Part shown: positions 16,767-25,449 of the stretch, piece by piece
Position numbering within the stretch: the first letter of the stretch is position 1
How the letters are laid out: every line of letters begins with the position of its first letter
Notes under the pieces: generated by a model
What the model was told of the DNA's origin: nothing
The model's input: the letters and a program-made list of their open reading frames with translations, nothing else
The model's database searches: none
Program-made: the position numbers and the translations under genes
NCBI GenBank assembly: GCA_016784735.1
Contig: JADHUC010000011.1
Span: 1 to 63,927 of the forward strand
Reading direction: 5' to 3'
DNA length: 63,927 bases
DNA from: Pirellulaceae bacterium
GTDB taxonomy: Bacteria; Planctomycetota; Planctomycetia; Pirellulales; Pirellulaceae

Positions 16767-17516
16767 TTACCGCGTCGCGACCATGATCAGGTCGACGCTC
16801 TTCTCGCGGACGAACGGCCGGTTCTGATAGCCGCCGTAGCAGTTCACCGTCGTTGCGCCACCCTCGGTGGCCATACGTTCCAAGTCCGCTGCCTCGAATC
16901 CCAGGAATGAAAACGATTCGCTGTGCATCTCCGGATCGCCTGTGGTTTCCGCCACCACCATTTCGACATAGCCTTGCGAACCGCAGCGATGCACACCCTT
17001 GACAATAAGTACCTCGCGATCCGATATCACGGCTCGCCTGCATTTCTGCCAAACACATGGGCCATCCGGCAGGCGCCAGATATTCAGCACGTGTACGACG
17101 ACAATTCCTCCGTCGCGCACCGCGGCCAGCATCTGAAGCATCGCCTCCTGGGCTGTTGCGTTGTCCGGTGCCAGCGCGAGTGAATTGCCGATACAGATAG
17201 CCGCGTCGAGAGGTTCTGCCGGCTCGATCGGCTGATCGAATCCACGCTCGACCCATCGCAAGCCGGGCGGTTCGCCGTGCAGGTCGCGAGCCCGCTGGAG
17301 CATGTTTCTGCTGATATCCGCACCTTCGACGCGCAGGCCCCAATCGTGAATCATGGCCGCGTGCTGCCCGGCGCCGCACGCCGTGTCGACCACATTGCGT
17401 GCTTTGGCGTCTTCGAACAACTGGCGAAAGAAAGGCTCTTCATGGGCCAGACGTTTCGGCCAGTTGATCATCGCCTCGTACACGTCCGTGAGATCGTCGA
17501 ACAAATTGTCACTCAT
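16767..17516 (-). CDS. Class I SAM-dependent methyltransferase
   Basis: A 249-residue protein with SAM motif I VVDTACGAGQHAAMI, motif II GADISRNML and motif IV AICIGNSLALAP, so it is a Rossmann-fold methyltransferase. ATG 17516 overlaps the end of the upstream secreted protein by 8 bases, which implies translational coupling. The substrate is unknown; the C-terminal SFLGFEAADLERM resembles small-molecule methyltransferases. Confidence 0.85.
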   Translation of the reverse strand: MSDNLFDDLTDVYEAMINWPKRLAHEEPFFRQLFEDAKARNVVDTACGAGQHAAMIHDWGLRVEGADISRNMLQRARDLHGEPPGLRWVERGFDQPIEPAEPLDAAICIGNSLALAPDNATAQEAMLQMLAAVRDGGIVVVHVLNIWRLPDGPCVWQKCRRAVISDREVLIVKGVHRCGSQGYVEMVVAETTGDPEMHSESFSFLGFEAADLERMATEGGATTVNCYGGYQNRPFVREKSVDLIMVATR

Positions 17517-18471
17517 CGTCACCCTTCCCGTGCATCCCAGCGATGAATTCTTCGTACACCTTGAGCGGTCGTTCCAGGTCTCCGTCGAGCGGGATCAAGG
17601 CCAGGCGGACCTTCACGGTCCGCTCGGCACCCGGCAACAGATCGTCGCCGAAAAGTGAGAGGTCGAAAGCGCTGTAGCTGGTCAGTCGATCGGCGTCATC
17701 GTCCGCGAAGTAACGCGTGCTGATTGCATAACAATGACCGGGTTGCGCCATCAGGGCCACGCCGATCTGTTTGTCGGGATCGGTCAGGAACGCAAGGCAG
17801 TGGGCGTATCGGCGTACCGGGCACATCTGGACGACGGGCGTGCTCCGCTCGTTGCGCTCCCATCGACCGTCCAGGCACAGTCGGGCCGCATGCGGATCCC
17901 TGGGGAAAACCAAGACCGTACCCCGGAACACGTCGTTCACCATGGGCACGACCAATTGCGGCGGTCCCTTGCCGCGTGGCTGAAGGTACACATGGGGCCG
18001 CAGCACTTTGTCGAAGTAGTTGGACATGAACAGCTCGTAGTCGCGGTAGGCGCCTTGAGATCGGACCGTTACCGTCACGTCAATTGCGTTCGCCGCGGCC
18101 AATTCGTAGCGCGCAGTGATCTCAGCTTTATGGCCATCCGTGGCGGACCACTTCGCTTCCACCCAACGAGGCGTGACTTGCGTCGTGCGCTCCATGTGCC
18201 TCGGCTGATCCATAATTTGGTTGACCGACATTAACTTGAAGAGGTTCAGCGCGGAGTATCGCGAGTCGATCACCTGCCCCCCCGTGCGTTTGTCAACCAG
18301 GCGCGTGACACCGTGATAGGCCCCGTCCAGCCGAATCGTTCCTTGGATTTGGCCGGTATCGAACTCGAAAACGCCCTCGTCGGTCGGCTTGAGAGAGAGG
18401 TCCGGCGAATCGGCAAACGCCCGCATCCCGGACAGTAGAAGGACCGCTGGCAGCATGTACCTAAACATCAT
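17509..18471 (-). CDS. Secreted protein of unknown function, polysaccharide-locus neighbour
   Basis: About 320 residues with a signal peptide (RYMLPAVLLLSGMRAFA). The body is beta-rich and contains GTIRLDGAYHGVTRLVDKRTG, FMSNYFDKVLRPHVYLQP and FPRDPHAARLCLDGRWE. It resembles the carbohydrate-active enzyme accessory proteins that have no named family. GGGAGA precedes the MM pair at 18471/18468. It lies downstream of the heparinase-type gene on the same strand, so a role in handling the same glycan is plausible but unproven. Confidence 0.6.
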   Translation of the reverse strand: MMFRYMLPAVLLLSGMRAFADSPDLSLKPTDEGVFEFDTGQIQGTIRLDGAYHGVTRLVDKRTGGQVIDSRYSALNLFKLMSVNQIMDQPRHMERTTQVTPRWVEAKWSATDGHKAEITARYELAAANAIDVTVTVRSQGAYRDYELFMSNYFDKVLRPHVYLQPRGKGPPQLVVPMVNDVFRGTVLVFPRDPHAARLCLDGRWERNERSTPVVQMCPVRRYAHCLAFLTDPDKQIGVALMAQPGHCYAISTRYFADDDADRLTSYSAFDLSLFGDDLLPGAERTVKVRLALIPLDGDLERPLKVYEEFIAGMHGKGDDE

Positions 18472-18662
18472 GACTGTCTCCCGCGAAAAACGTCGAATCC
18501 GCAGCACTCACCGCACGCACGCAAGGTCGACACCCAGAATACCCGGCAACGATACGTTACTCAAGAAGAAGAGCTCGCTTCGAGTCACGAATGGTAACGG
18601 CGACCGATACGCCATACGCTTCTTCACATCGTCGCGCAGGCCGGCCGCCAGTTCGGCTTGGA

Positions 18663-21600
18663 CTACTCCGCTGCCGCAGCAATGACTTCCTTCTGGCGGT
18701 TCAGCCGAACGACGGCAACACTGCCTTCGACTTTTCGAGATCCCAGCGTCACCGAGTGACTCTCGCCCCGCGGGGCAACGTAGACCATGTCGGTGCCGCC
18801 TGCGTGTGAGACCGTGACGATGGTTCCCTTTTCAGTCGTCGACATCTCGGCTTTGACAGATGGGCGTTCAGCCGGATATGGCGTTAGCACCCACGCGCGC
18901 GTTGTCGGCCCGTCGGCACGCAGTTTGTAGTCCAAAACGGGAATCGGCTTCTTCCTGGATGCCGGAGCAAATCCGAGGACGGGATCGTCGCGACCGACCA
19001 CGATCTCAAGATCCAGAGCCGCCGTGCCGGCCGGCGTTACCATCAGATTTGCTACGCCTTCGTCCGTTCCCCACGCGGCCAACGTTTCGGCATCTTTGGC
19101 CGCAGCGTCGTTGTTCAGATGCCACAAGACGTCGTAGGCGTGCGGGCCCTGTGCGTCGAGACGATCCACGACGACCCAGTACTCGGGCCGGACAAAGATC
19201 ACGGTTCGTTCGTGGGTGACGGGAATGTCACGTTTGGGGCCGTAACCGCAGTCGTAGACACCGTCCGCGGCATCGAACACCTTGTTATGAATCCACAGGT
19301 TGTCGAGCGGTTCGTCCGTTTCGTACGTGTGTACCAGCCCATTTCGCTGCTGCTGGTGACCGTCGACGAGAATCGTATTGTGTGCCCAAGTGCCTAAGAC
19401 GTAACGGCGGTACTTACTGCGGTCATAGCCGTACGTGCCCGCTTCGGTCAACAACACGCGCCCGCAGCCGTAGATGAACATGGACAACTTGTCTTCATGC
19501 TGATGGCCGATGCCGTAAGGTCCGGATTCGAACAGCAAGTACCGATCGTCGAGTTCCCATCCGGAACGCATCACGTATTGGCCGGCATACGGAAAGACGA
19601 CCGACGTGTATTCCGGCTCCGTACCCTGAGCCCCACCGCTTGCGGCCCAGCGAAAGTCCTCGCGATCAAACAACTCGGCGCCCTCTTCCAGCCAGGGCAC
19701 GACGTTGGTGTACCTGGCGTCGTTCAGCGGCGGAAGTCGGCCCTCGGGTGTCATGGCCCTTAGATTGTACTCATACATCGGTTCGAGCTTCGCCAGGTAG
19801 TTCGCCGGCAGCGACACATCGTTATGGTGGGCGATCTTGTACAGATCAACGAAATTGCGCAGAGCGACCTGATGGTAGCCGGTGGTGAGTTCCTTTTGCG
19901 CGCCGTCGGGATACACCTGTTGATCCAGTTCCATGCAAAGACGATCCGCTGCGGTCTTCAACCACAACGACGCATCGTCACATTCTGGCAGCAGAATTCC
20001 CAGGTGCCCGAGGCCGTTGCATTCCATAGTCACCCAGTTGCCTTTGTGTTCCGGGTAGTCGAGCGTAATCCGCATCAAGTGATGGGCGTGTTCGATCCAC
20101 GATTTCAAAAACACGACGAGATCATCGGGCTCTAGCGACGGTGAACCCAGGAAGTAGTGCAACGCGTCCGGCCACGAGCCGGATGTCCGGATACCGGCTT
20201 CGATGGTCCGCCAGATGAGCGTGTCGTTTCCCGTTCCGGCCAATGGCCAGGGATTGTCCTCCGCCCAATCACGCATCTGGGCGATCCACTCCTTCGCGTA
20301 CCGCTCGTCGCCAGTCGCCCAATAGGCTTGCCCCAAAGTCCGCCAGTGAGGAAAACGATTGAGCCCATAGGTCCATTCCCTTGTGAAAGCCGGCTCGTCG
20401 GGATCGAACTTGTTGGCCTCCCAGTTGATATCCTCGCCCAGGAAATAGCCGCCATACACGTGATCCAGCACCTGATCGGCGCCTTGGACAATGGCGGGCG
20501 TGTCCGAATCGGCCGTGATCGTGATTACATCGCCGGTGGCCTTCTCCGAATGTGCCCAGAAATGCAGCGCCTCGAAGTTGCTCCAGTCACGCGGAATATC
20601 CGTTACGGCCAGTCCGGGCCGGTTTGGCAGGTTCGACCAGAGGGCCGCTTGCGCGCCCAGCTTTGTCAAATCGGTGGTTGGCCGCAAGCCTTGCCAGCGC
20701 TGGAATTCCGCGAGGTCCTCGAAGTCGCCCAGCGAAACGGGCTCTTTGCCGGTCAGCTTGACGTCGTCCAGCACAAGCGTCGTCTCCGGACTCGGCCGCC
20801 GATCGCCGTACGTCGAGCTGAACGCCAGGCGGTTGATCCAGTGCCAGCCGATCGGCTTGCGAGCCCGGCCCCATTCGCCGAGCGGCAACGTGAACTCTTT
20901 CCAGCCCGTCCAGTCGATTTGAATGCGCGTCGTGAAGTAATCCCAACCATCACTGCCGCCCGTGGTCGGAACGGAAACGTCCGGACGGTCTCGACAATCG
21001 AACCACCACCGTGGCGACTTGCGCGTGCGCATGTGCTGCAGAAAGGCGGCTTTGGCTGCCTCCAAATCCCCGGCCTCGATGGCCACGCGCACCGCTCGCA
21101 GATCGTCACGAGACAGATCGAGGCTGTGAAAGAAGTCCCGATCCGTCATGCGAGGCCCCGGCTGCGGCGGATCGTACTGTAGGCGAATATCGTCGATCAG
21201 CACGTCTGCGTCCGGGTGGGGCGTATTGCTCCATCCGGATGCCGTGAAGGTAAGCCCGTCGATCTGATCCCATCCGAGAGGCGAACGCGTGCCTCCTTTG
21301 CCCCCGATCGGCAACACGATCTCTCTCCAGCCGGTGAAGTTCAGCCTGACGCCGTAGGACCAGTAGTCCATGCCGTCAGTTGCCGGATTCTCGGACGGAA
21401 CGATGATCATGAACCGCGCGGGCACCGATTTGGCATTTCGGATCCACAGTCGGAGCAGATGGTACTGCGACCAATCCTTCGGCACGTTCGGCACGGAGAA
21501 GCCGGTCTGCTGTGGATGGTTGCGCCAACGCACCGCGGCCAAGCCTTGTTTGACGTCGTCCGTTTGAATTTCCAGCCCATCGATTCCGGCGTTCGTCTCG

Positions 21601-21698
21601 CAATCCCAGATAGACAGGACTCGCGGCTGCGGGACTTCCTGAGCGGAAATACAAGTCGCCGCAGCGAGGCCAAGAAAGCAGACACATTCACGAATCAC
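18663..21698 (-). CDS. Heparinase II/III-type polysaccharide lyase with two binding-like modules
   Basis: A 1011-residue exported protein. GTG 21698 is chosen: GGGAGG lies 7 bases upstream and the signal peptide VIRECVCFLGLAAATCISA starts there. A galactose-binding-like module comes first (DWSQYHLLRLWIRN ... FTGWREIVLPIGG ... DVLIDDIRLQ). The heparinase-type alpha/alpha toroid starts at about MTDRDFFHSLDL but is interrupted after WWFDCRDRP by a second binding-like segment (20496-20978). It resumes with LDHVYGGYFLGEDINWEAN. The lyase catalytic region has NWVTMECNGLGHLG, GIGHQHEDKLS and WAHNTILVDGH. The enzyme probably cleaves uronic-acid polysaccharides in the periplasm. Confidence 0.85.
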   Translation of the reverse strand: MIRECVCFLGLAAATCISAQEVPQPRVLSIWDCETNAGIDGLEIQTDDVKQGLAAVRWRNHPQQTGFSVPNVPKDWSQYHLLRLWIRNAKSVPARFMIIVPSENPATDGMDYWSYGVRLNFTGWREIVLPIGGKGGTRSPLGWDQIDGLTFTASGWSNTPHPDADVLIDDIRLQYDPPQPGPRMTDRDFFHSLDLSRDDLRAVRVAIEAGDLEAAKAAFLQHMRTRKSPRWWFDCRDRPDVSVPTTGGSDGWDYFTTRIQIDWTGWKEFTLPLGEWGRARKPIGWHWINRLAFSSTYGDRRPSPETTLVLDDVKLTGKEPVSLGDFEDLAEFQRWQGLRPTTDLTKLGAQAALWSNLPNRPGLAVTDIPRDWSNFEALHFWAHSEKATGDVITITADSDTPAIVQGADQVLDHVYGGYFLGEDINWEANKFDPDEPAFTREWTYGLNRFPHWRTLGQAYWATGDERYAKEWIAQMRDWAEDNPWPLAGTGNDTLIWRTIEAGIRTSGSWPDALHYFLGSPSLEPDDLVVFLKSWIEHAHHLMRITLDYPEHKGNWVTMECNGLGHLGILLPECDDASLWLKTAADRLCMELDQQVYPDGAQKELTTGYHQVALRNFVDLYKIAHHNDVSLPANYLAKLEPMYEYNLRAMTPEGRLPPLNDARYTNVVPWLEEGAELFDREDFRWAASGGAQGTEPEYTSVVFPYAGQYVMRSGWELDDRYLLFESGPYGIGHQHEDKLSMFIYGCGRVLLTEAGTYGYDRSKYRRYVLGTWAHNTILVDGHQQQRNGLVHTYETDEPLDNLWIHNKVFDAADGVYDCGYGPKRDIPVTHERTVIFVRPEYWVVVDRLDAQGPHAYDVLWHLNNDAAAKDAETLAAWGTDEGVANLMVTPAGTAALDLEIVVGRDDPVLGFAPASRKKPIPVLDYKLRADGPTTRAWVLTPYPAERPSVKAEMSTTEKGTIVTVSHAGGTDMVYVAPRGESHSVTLGSRKVEGSVAVVRLNRQKEVIAAAAE

Positions 21699-21739
21699 GG
21701 CAATGCCTCCCAACGCGGCCGTCGGCCGCACTCACGTAG

Positions 21740-21766
21740 GGTGGGCCAAGTCTTCGCGGGCCCACC
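21740..21766. repeat. Short inverted repeat upstream of the lyase gene
   Basis: GGTGGGCC (21740-21747) faces GGCCCACC (21759-21766) around an 11-base loop. It lies between the end of the sulfatase and the start of the lyase gene and could terminate or attenuate. Confidence 0.6.
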
Positions 21767-21797
21767 GGGATCTGGGTACTGAGAAACTCGCGCAGAG

Positions 21798-23348
21798 TTA
21801 CGACGGTAGTTCTGCAAACGACTCTCTGGCCGGATCGCCGTCGCGGGTCATGACGTCCACTAGGCGGCCATGCATCTCGCGAACCAATTCGGCATGGCGA
21901 GGGTCGGTGGCCAGGTTGTGATCCTCGTGAGGATCGTTTTTCAAATCGTACAGCGCCACGCCTCTGCGTTTGGAAAGTTGGAAGAACTTGTATTGTTCCG
22001 TGCGAAGCACCCGCACATGGTTGGCTCGCTGGCAGAATGCGTAGTCACGCCACGGCACATCGCGACCTTCGACCAACGGACGCATCGAACGGCCGTGGAT
22101 CTCGTCGGGAACGGCATGGCCCAGGTAGTCCAAAATCGTCGGCATGAAGTCGATTTGGCTGACTGGCTGGTCGACGACCGTGCCAGGCGCGATGCGGCCG
22201 GGCAGTCGCATCAGCAGCGGGATTCGCACCAGATCGTCGTACATGCTCGTGATCGACTTGCCGATGCATCCGTGCGCGCCGACCATGTCGCCGTGATCGG
22301 TGGTGAAGACCACCAGCGTATTGTCCGCGAGTCCCAGATCGTCGAGCTTTTTGAGGACGCGCCTCACCTGGTCGTCGATGTACTTGACCATTCCGTGGTA
22401 GATGGCCGCGTACTCGCGAATGCCTTCCGGGCCCATGATGTTGCCCAGTCGTTTGCTCGCCCCGCGCTGGTCCCACTCGGGCATGTCGAAGCTGCCCGGC
22501 AACTCCACCTTGTCACGATCGACCATGCTGTAGTACGGCTCGGGGATGACCCATAGATCGTGTGGCGGACTCCACGATGCGGTGATCATGAAGTTCTTGT
22601 CCGCGTTTTGATCCATCAAATCCAGCACTTGACTGGTGATCTGCGTTTCCGGCAAGAACTCCGGCGGCACGAGGCTGCGCCCGATGATCGAGATGTAGGC
22701 CAGACGATTGTTTTCCAGGGCGTGAAAATCGTGGAATCCTTTTTCAACGGCCGGGGTCATTTCGACCGGACGTGCCAAGTACTTGCCCGGACTGGGATGG
22801 TCGGCGAACTTCGCAGCGGGCAGGTGCTCGGCCAGCAAGTTACGGTACACGCGGTTTGTTTTGGCGGCGTAGCTGTACGATTCGTAGCAGTCAAAGTTCC
22901 CTTTGTTGCCCAGGTGCCACTTGCCACGGTGGCCGGTGGCGTAGCCTTTGCGGTACAGGGACGTTTCCGTGTTGGCAAACGCGTCCTGGGCTAACGCCGG
23001 TTGGGTGTTGCGCCCGGGGCTGACGTTCATCAGGATGCGGTGCGTGTGCGGATAGACGCCGGTCAGGATGGAAGCCCGCGAGGGCGAGCAGTAGGGCGTC
23101 ACGCAAGTCGCGTTTTCGAAAACCACGCCTTCGCGTCCGATGCGGTCCATGTGCGGCGTTTCGATGTACGGGTTGCCGGTCAGCGAAAGCGATCGGTAGT
23201 GCTGTTCGTCGGTCATCAAGAACAGCACGTTGACACCGTCTTTCTGCTTGTCACGCGTTGCGCAGCGGACGGTCGAGGGGGCGGCGGCAAGGGCTGCCGT
23301 GCCAGCGGCTGCGAGGAATTGGCGTCGGTCAAGGCGGGTGTTCGTCAT
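21798..23348 (-). CDS. Sulfatase, Tat-exported
   Basis: A 516-residue type I arylsulfatase-like enzyme that would remove sulfate esters from a polysaccharide. ATG 23348 opens a Tat signal (LDRRQFLAAAGTAALAAAP) and has GGGAAGA upstream. The maturation motif is CSPSR with Cys near residue 86, which is converted to formylglycine by an anaerobic or FGE-type maturase encoded elsewhere. Metal-binding blocks NVLFLMTDEQHYRSLS and TTDHGDMVGAHG are present, and GKWHLGNKG provides the active-site Lys/His. It is adjacent to the lyase, so a sulfated uronate polysaccharide is a likely target. Confidence 0.92.
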   Translation of the reverse strand: MTNTRLDRRQFLAAAGTAALAAAPSTVRCATRDKQKDGVNVLFLMTDEQHYRSLSLTGNPYIETPHMDRIGREGVVFENATCVTPYCSPSRASILTGVYPHTHRILMNVSPGRNTQPALAQDAFANTETSLYRKGYATGHRGKWHLGNKGNFDCYESYSYAAKTNRVYRNLLAEHLPAAKFADHPSPGKYLARPVEMTPAVEKGFHDFHALENNRLAYISIIGRSLVPPEFLPETQITSQVLDLMDQNADKNFMITASWSPPHDLWVIPEPYYSMVDRDKVELPGSFDMPEWDQRGASKRLGNIMGPEGIREYAAIYHGMVKYIDDQVRRVLKKLDDLGLADNTLVVFTTDHGDMVGAHGCIGKSITSMYDDLVRIPLLMRLPGRIAPGTVVDQPVSQIDFMPTILDYLGHAVPDEIHGRSMRPLVEGRDVPWRDYAFCQRANHVRVLRTEQYKFFQLSKRRGVALYDLKNDPHEDHNLATDPRHAELVREMHGRLVDVMTRDGDPARESFAELPS

Positions 23349-23599
23349 CGGTGTCTTCCCTGGAATTCCAAAGGGCTGGGGAATATTCACGCGACCAATA
23401 TCGCACTCAGGCGGCCGTAGAGCAAGCGTGTGGTCATTCGCGCAGGATGCCAGCCCAAGTAACAGCCTGTCGCACAATGTGAAAACGAGAGGGTGGTAGG
23501 GTTCAGACGGTCTGGATCGCATTTTAGTTCTGCGAAAGGCATCGTACCTGAAAGTCGATGTCTCGTTTTTGTCGATACGACCTGATGGAGGACGCACTG

Positions 23600-23989
23600 A
23601 TGTATCGACCCTATCTTCTCTGTGTACTTGTCATTGGATGTACGGTTGCCTGCTCGGCCCGGTCGGCGCTTGCTCAACGAAATGGGCGTTATCAGCCGAG
23701 CCGGCCGACGACCAGTCCCTACCTGAACCTCGGCCGCACGGACTCTGGAGTTGTGGACAACTACAACGCCTTCGTTCGCCCCGAGCAGGAAATGCGGGAC
23801 GCAATGCGACTTCAGCAGAACGCCATAAGAACGCAAGGCACGGACCTGTCGTTGCTGGAACAGCGCATGTCACCCGGACGGCGCGGAGTCTCACGGCCCG
23901 CTTCGAGGGCCAGTGTTTTCATGAATTACTTGCATTACTATCCGCGGCCAAATACGCTAATGTCACGGGGCACAATCGGCCGCAGGTAG
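23600..23989 (+). CDS. Small secreted protein of unknown function
   Basis: Encodes 129 residues from ATG 23600, with GGAGG at 23587-23591. The signal peptide (LLCVLVIGCTVACSARSALA) is followed by a proline- and arginine-rich body with NLGRTDSGVVDNYNAFVRPE and a short hydrophobic end, FMNYLHYYPR. Nothing indicates a known domain. The coding character is supported by the ribosome site and the signal peptide. Confidence 0.6.
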   Translation: MYRPYLLCVLVIGCTVACSARSALAQRNGRYQPSRPTTSPYLNLGRTDSGVVDNYNAFVRPEQEMRDAMRLQQNAIRTQGTDLSLLEQRMSPGRRGVSRPASRASVFMNYLHYYPRPNTLMSRGTIGRR

Positions 23990-24029
23990 TAGCAACCACC
24001 CGTTCCCACCGACATTTTCCCTCCGAGCC

Positions 24030-24239
24030 ATGGACCGCAAGACTGCCAAAGAGATGCTTGCGCGTGCTGCCACGTTCAGCGAACGTGTCGACGCGGTGAA
24101 GGCTGCAATCGACGCAGGGGTGTCTCTCGCGGAGGTGGAAGAGCATTTTGACTGGCAGGACGCCAACCGTAAGTATCATTCGCACGGATCCGCCAGTCAC
24201 GGCCCCTCGCGGCAAAGATCCGCAATCAGCGGCAGGTGA
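24030..24239 (+). CDS. Small helical protein of unknown function
   Basis: 69 residues: DRKTAKEMLARAATFSERVD followed by AVKAAIDAGVSLAEVEEHFDW. It is a charged helix-turn-helix-like stretch without a signal. It sits 41 bases after the secreted protein and its last 43 bases overlap the convergent membrane protein's 3' end. The composition looks coding over the first 45 residues; the true end may be different. Confidence 0.5.
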   Translation: MDRKTAKEMLARAATFSERVDAVKAAIDAGVSLAEVEEHFDWQDANRKYHSHGSASHGPSRQRSAISGR

Positions 24240-25348
24240 TCCGATCCCAGGTCGGGACCGATCCAGCAACCACACGGCCGCCATTCGGCCCCCGTGAGGA
24301 CGTGGTCGATGCGCGACTCGTACTGCCAGCCGAGGACGTTGGTTCGCTTGGTGTGCCCGAATCCGAAGCCTGCAACGGCAAACGCGTTGGCATACTTGGA
24401 CCACGCCTGCCGATAGATCGAACTGTCCGCCGGCATGTTGAAATCACCGGCAATCACGACGGGCTCGGAGAACCCGTTGATCCAATCAGCCAGGTCTTTG
24501 CATTCCTGCCGCCGGTACTCGATTTCATCTTTCAATGCCCCGCTCTTGGACGGGCTGATCAACGTGCGCCGGCTGAGCACTTCTTCGATCCCTTGGCGAG
24601 GCGTACGAAGATGTACGTTGACGAATCCGACGCGATGATTGGGCGTTTGGATCACGCAACGGAGCGCGTCGACGGGAGGCCATTCGCGGGGCGGCCAACG
24701 GCATTCGTGGTGTTCAACGTTCCCGATCGGATAAGGCGAAGCCGTAATCAGCCGGCCTTGTCGGCGGACGTGCCACCCAGTCGGCCAATCCAGTTGCAGG
24801 TCCATTTGGCATTCCTGCAAAGCGACGATGTCCGGATTGGTGCTGGCGATCAAGGCCGCCAACTTCGCACTGTCGACGCAGTCGTTCCGGACGTTCCACG
24901 AGACCACGCGAATGTCAGGATTGCCCGACCGAGCGAAGGTCGACCAAGGAAAGCAGGAGCCCATGACTGGGCCGACCAGGACGCCGACAGCCAAAGCCAA
25001 AGGCCAAAGGAGACGACGGCGCCATGCCAAAGCCGCCGGGATCAGCAGCACAAGCGGCAAACCGTAAATCCACCTCGGCCCAAACAGCATCAACGTGGCA
25101 AACCACCAACGGTCGCCGCCAAGCCGAAGCACCAACCATACGATGAGAACGGCCAATGCGTACAAATAGACGAACCGCGCAACGCTCCTGCCGGCCGGTC
25201 GGGGGTGGCATCCTATTCCAGATTCGGCCCGCAATTCCAGCAAGCGCTGCGCCACTGTCGCTGGCGGCTTGCCGTCCACATCACGATCGCCAGTGGCAGG
25301 CGAACTGCATATCTGATCGGCACGGGAAATGGGTGATGGAACGTTCAT
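24197..25348 (-). CDS. Membrane-anchored endonuclease/exonuclease/phosphatase-family protein
   Basis: A 383-residue protein with about three N-terminal membrane helices (RFVYLYALAVLIVWLVLRL, IYGLPLVLLIPAALAW, LWPLALAVGVLVGPVMG). A complete EEP domain follows: VVSWNVRNDC, PDIVALQECQMD, NVHLRTPR, VIAGDFNMPADSS, SRIDHVL and GSDHLPLIAD. Members hydrolyse phosphodiester bonds in nucleic acids, lipids or sugar phosphates; the substrate here is unknown. It is separated from the flippase by one copy of the GGTCCCG repeat. Confidence 0.88.
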   Translation of the reverse strand: MNVPSPISRADQICSSPATGDRDVDGKPPATVAQRLLELRAESGIGCHPRPAGRSVARFVYLYALAVLIVWLVLRLGGDRWWFATLMLFGPRWIYGLPLVLLIPAALAWRRRLLWPLALAVGVLVGPVMGSCFPWSTFARSGNPDIRVVSWNVRNDCVDSAKLAALIASTNPDIVALQECQMDLQLDWPTGWHVRRQGRLITASPYPIGNVEHHECRWPPREWPPVDALRCVIQTPNHRVGFVNVHLRTPRQGIEEVLSRRTLISPSKSGALKDEIEYRRQECKDLADWINGFSEPVVIAGDFNMPADSSIYRQAWSKYANAFAVAGFGFGHTKRTNVLGWQYESRIDHVLTGAEWRPCGCWIGPDLGSDHLPLIADLCREGP

Positions 25349-25418
25349 ATCCTCAAGGCAATGTCACCAAACACGTCTCGCCTGCCTGCCAGGATATCAA
25401 ATGTCGAGGTTTGTCGAC

Positions 25419-25445
25419 AGGTCCCGTCCGGCAGCCGGGACCTAC
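25419..25445. repeat. Dispersed palindrome, identical to 5366-5392
   Basis: A 27-base element with AGGTCCCG and CGGGACCT arms. It lies directly after the flippase stop on the minus strand and before the EEP gene, a position suited to a terminator. Confidence 0.85.
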
Positions 25446-25449
25446 TCCT

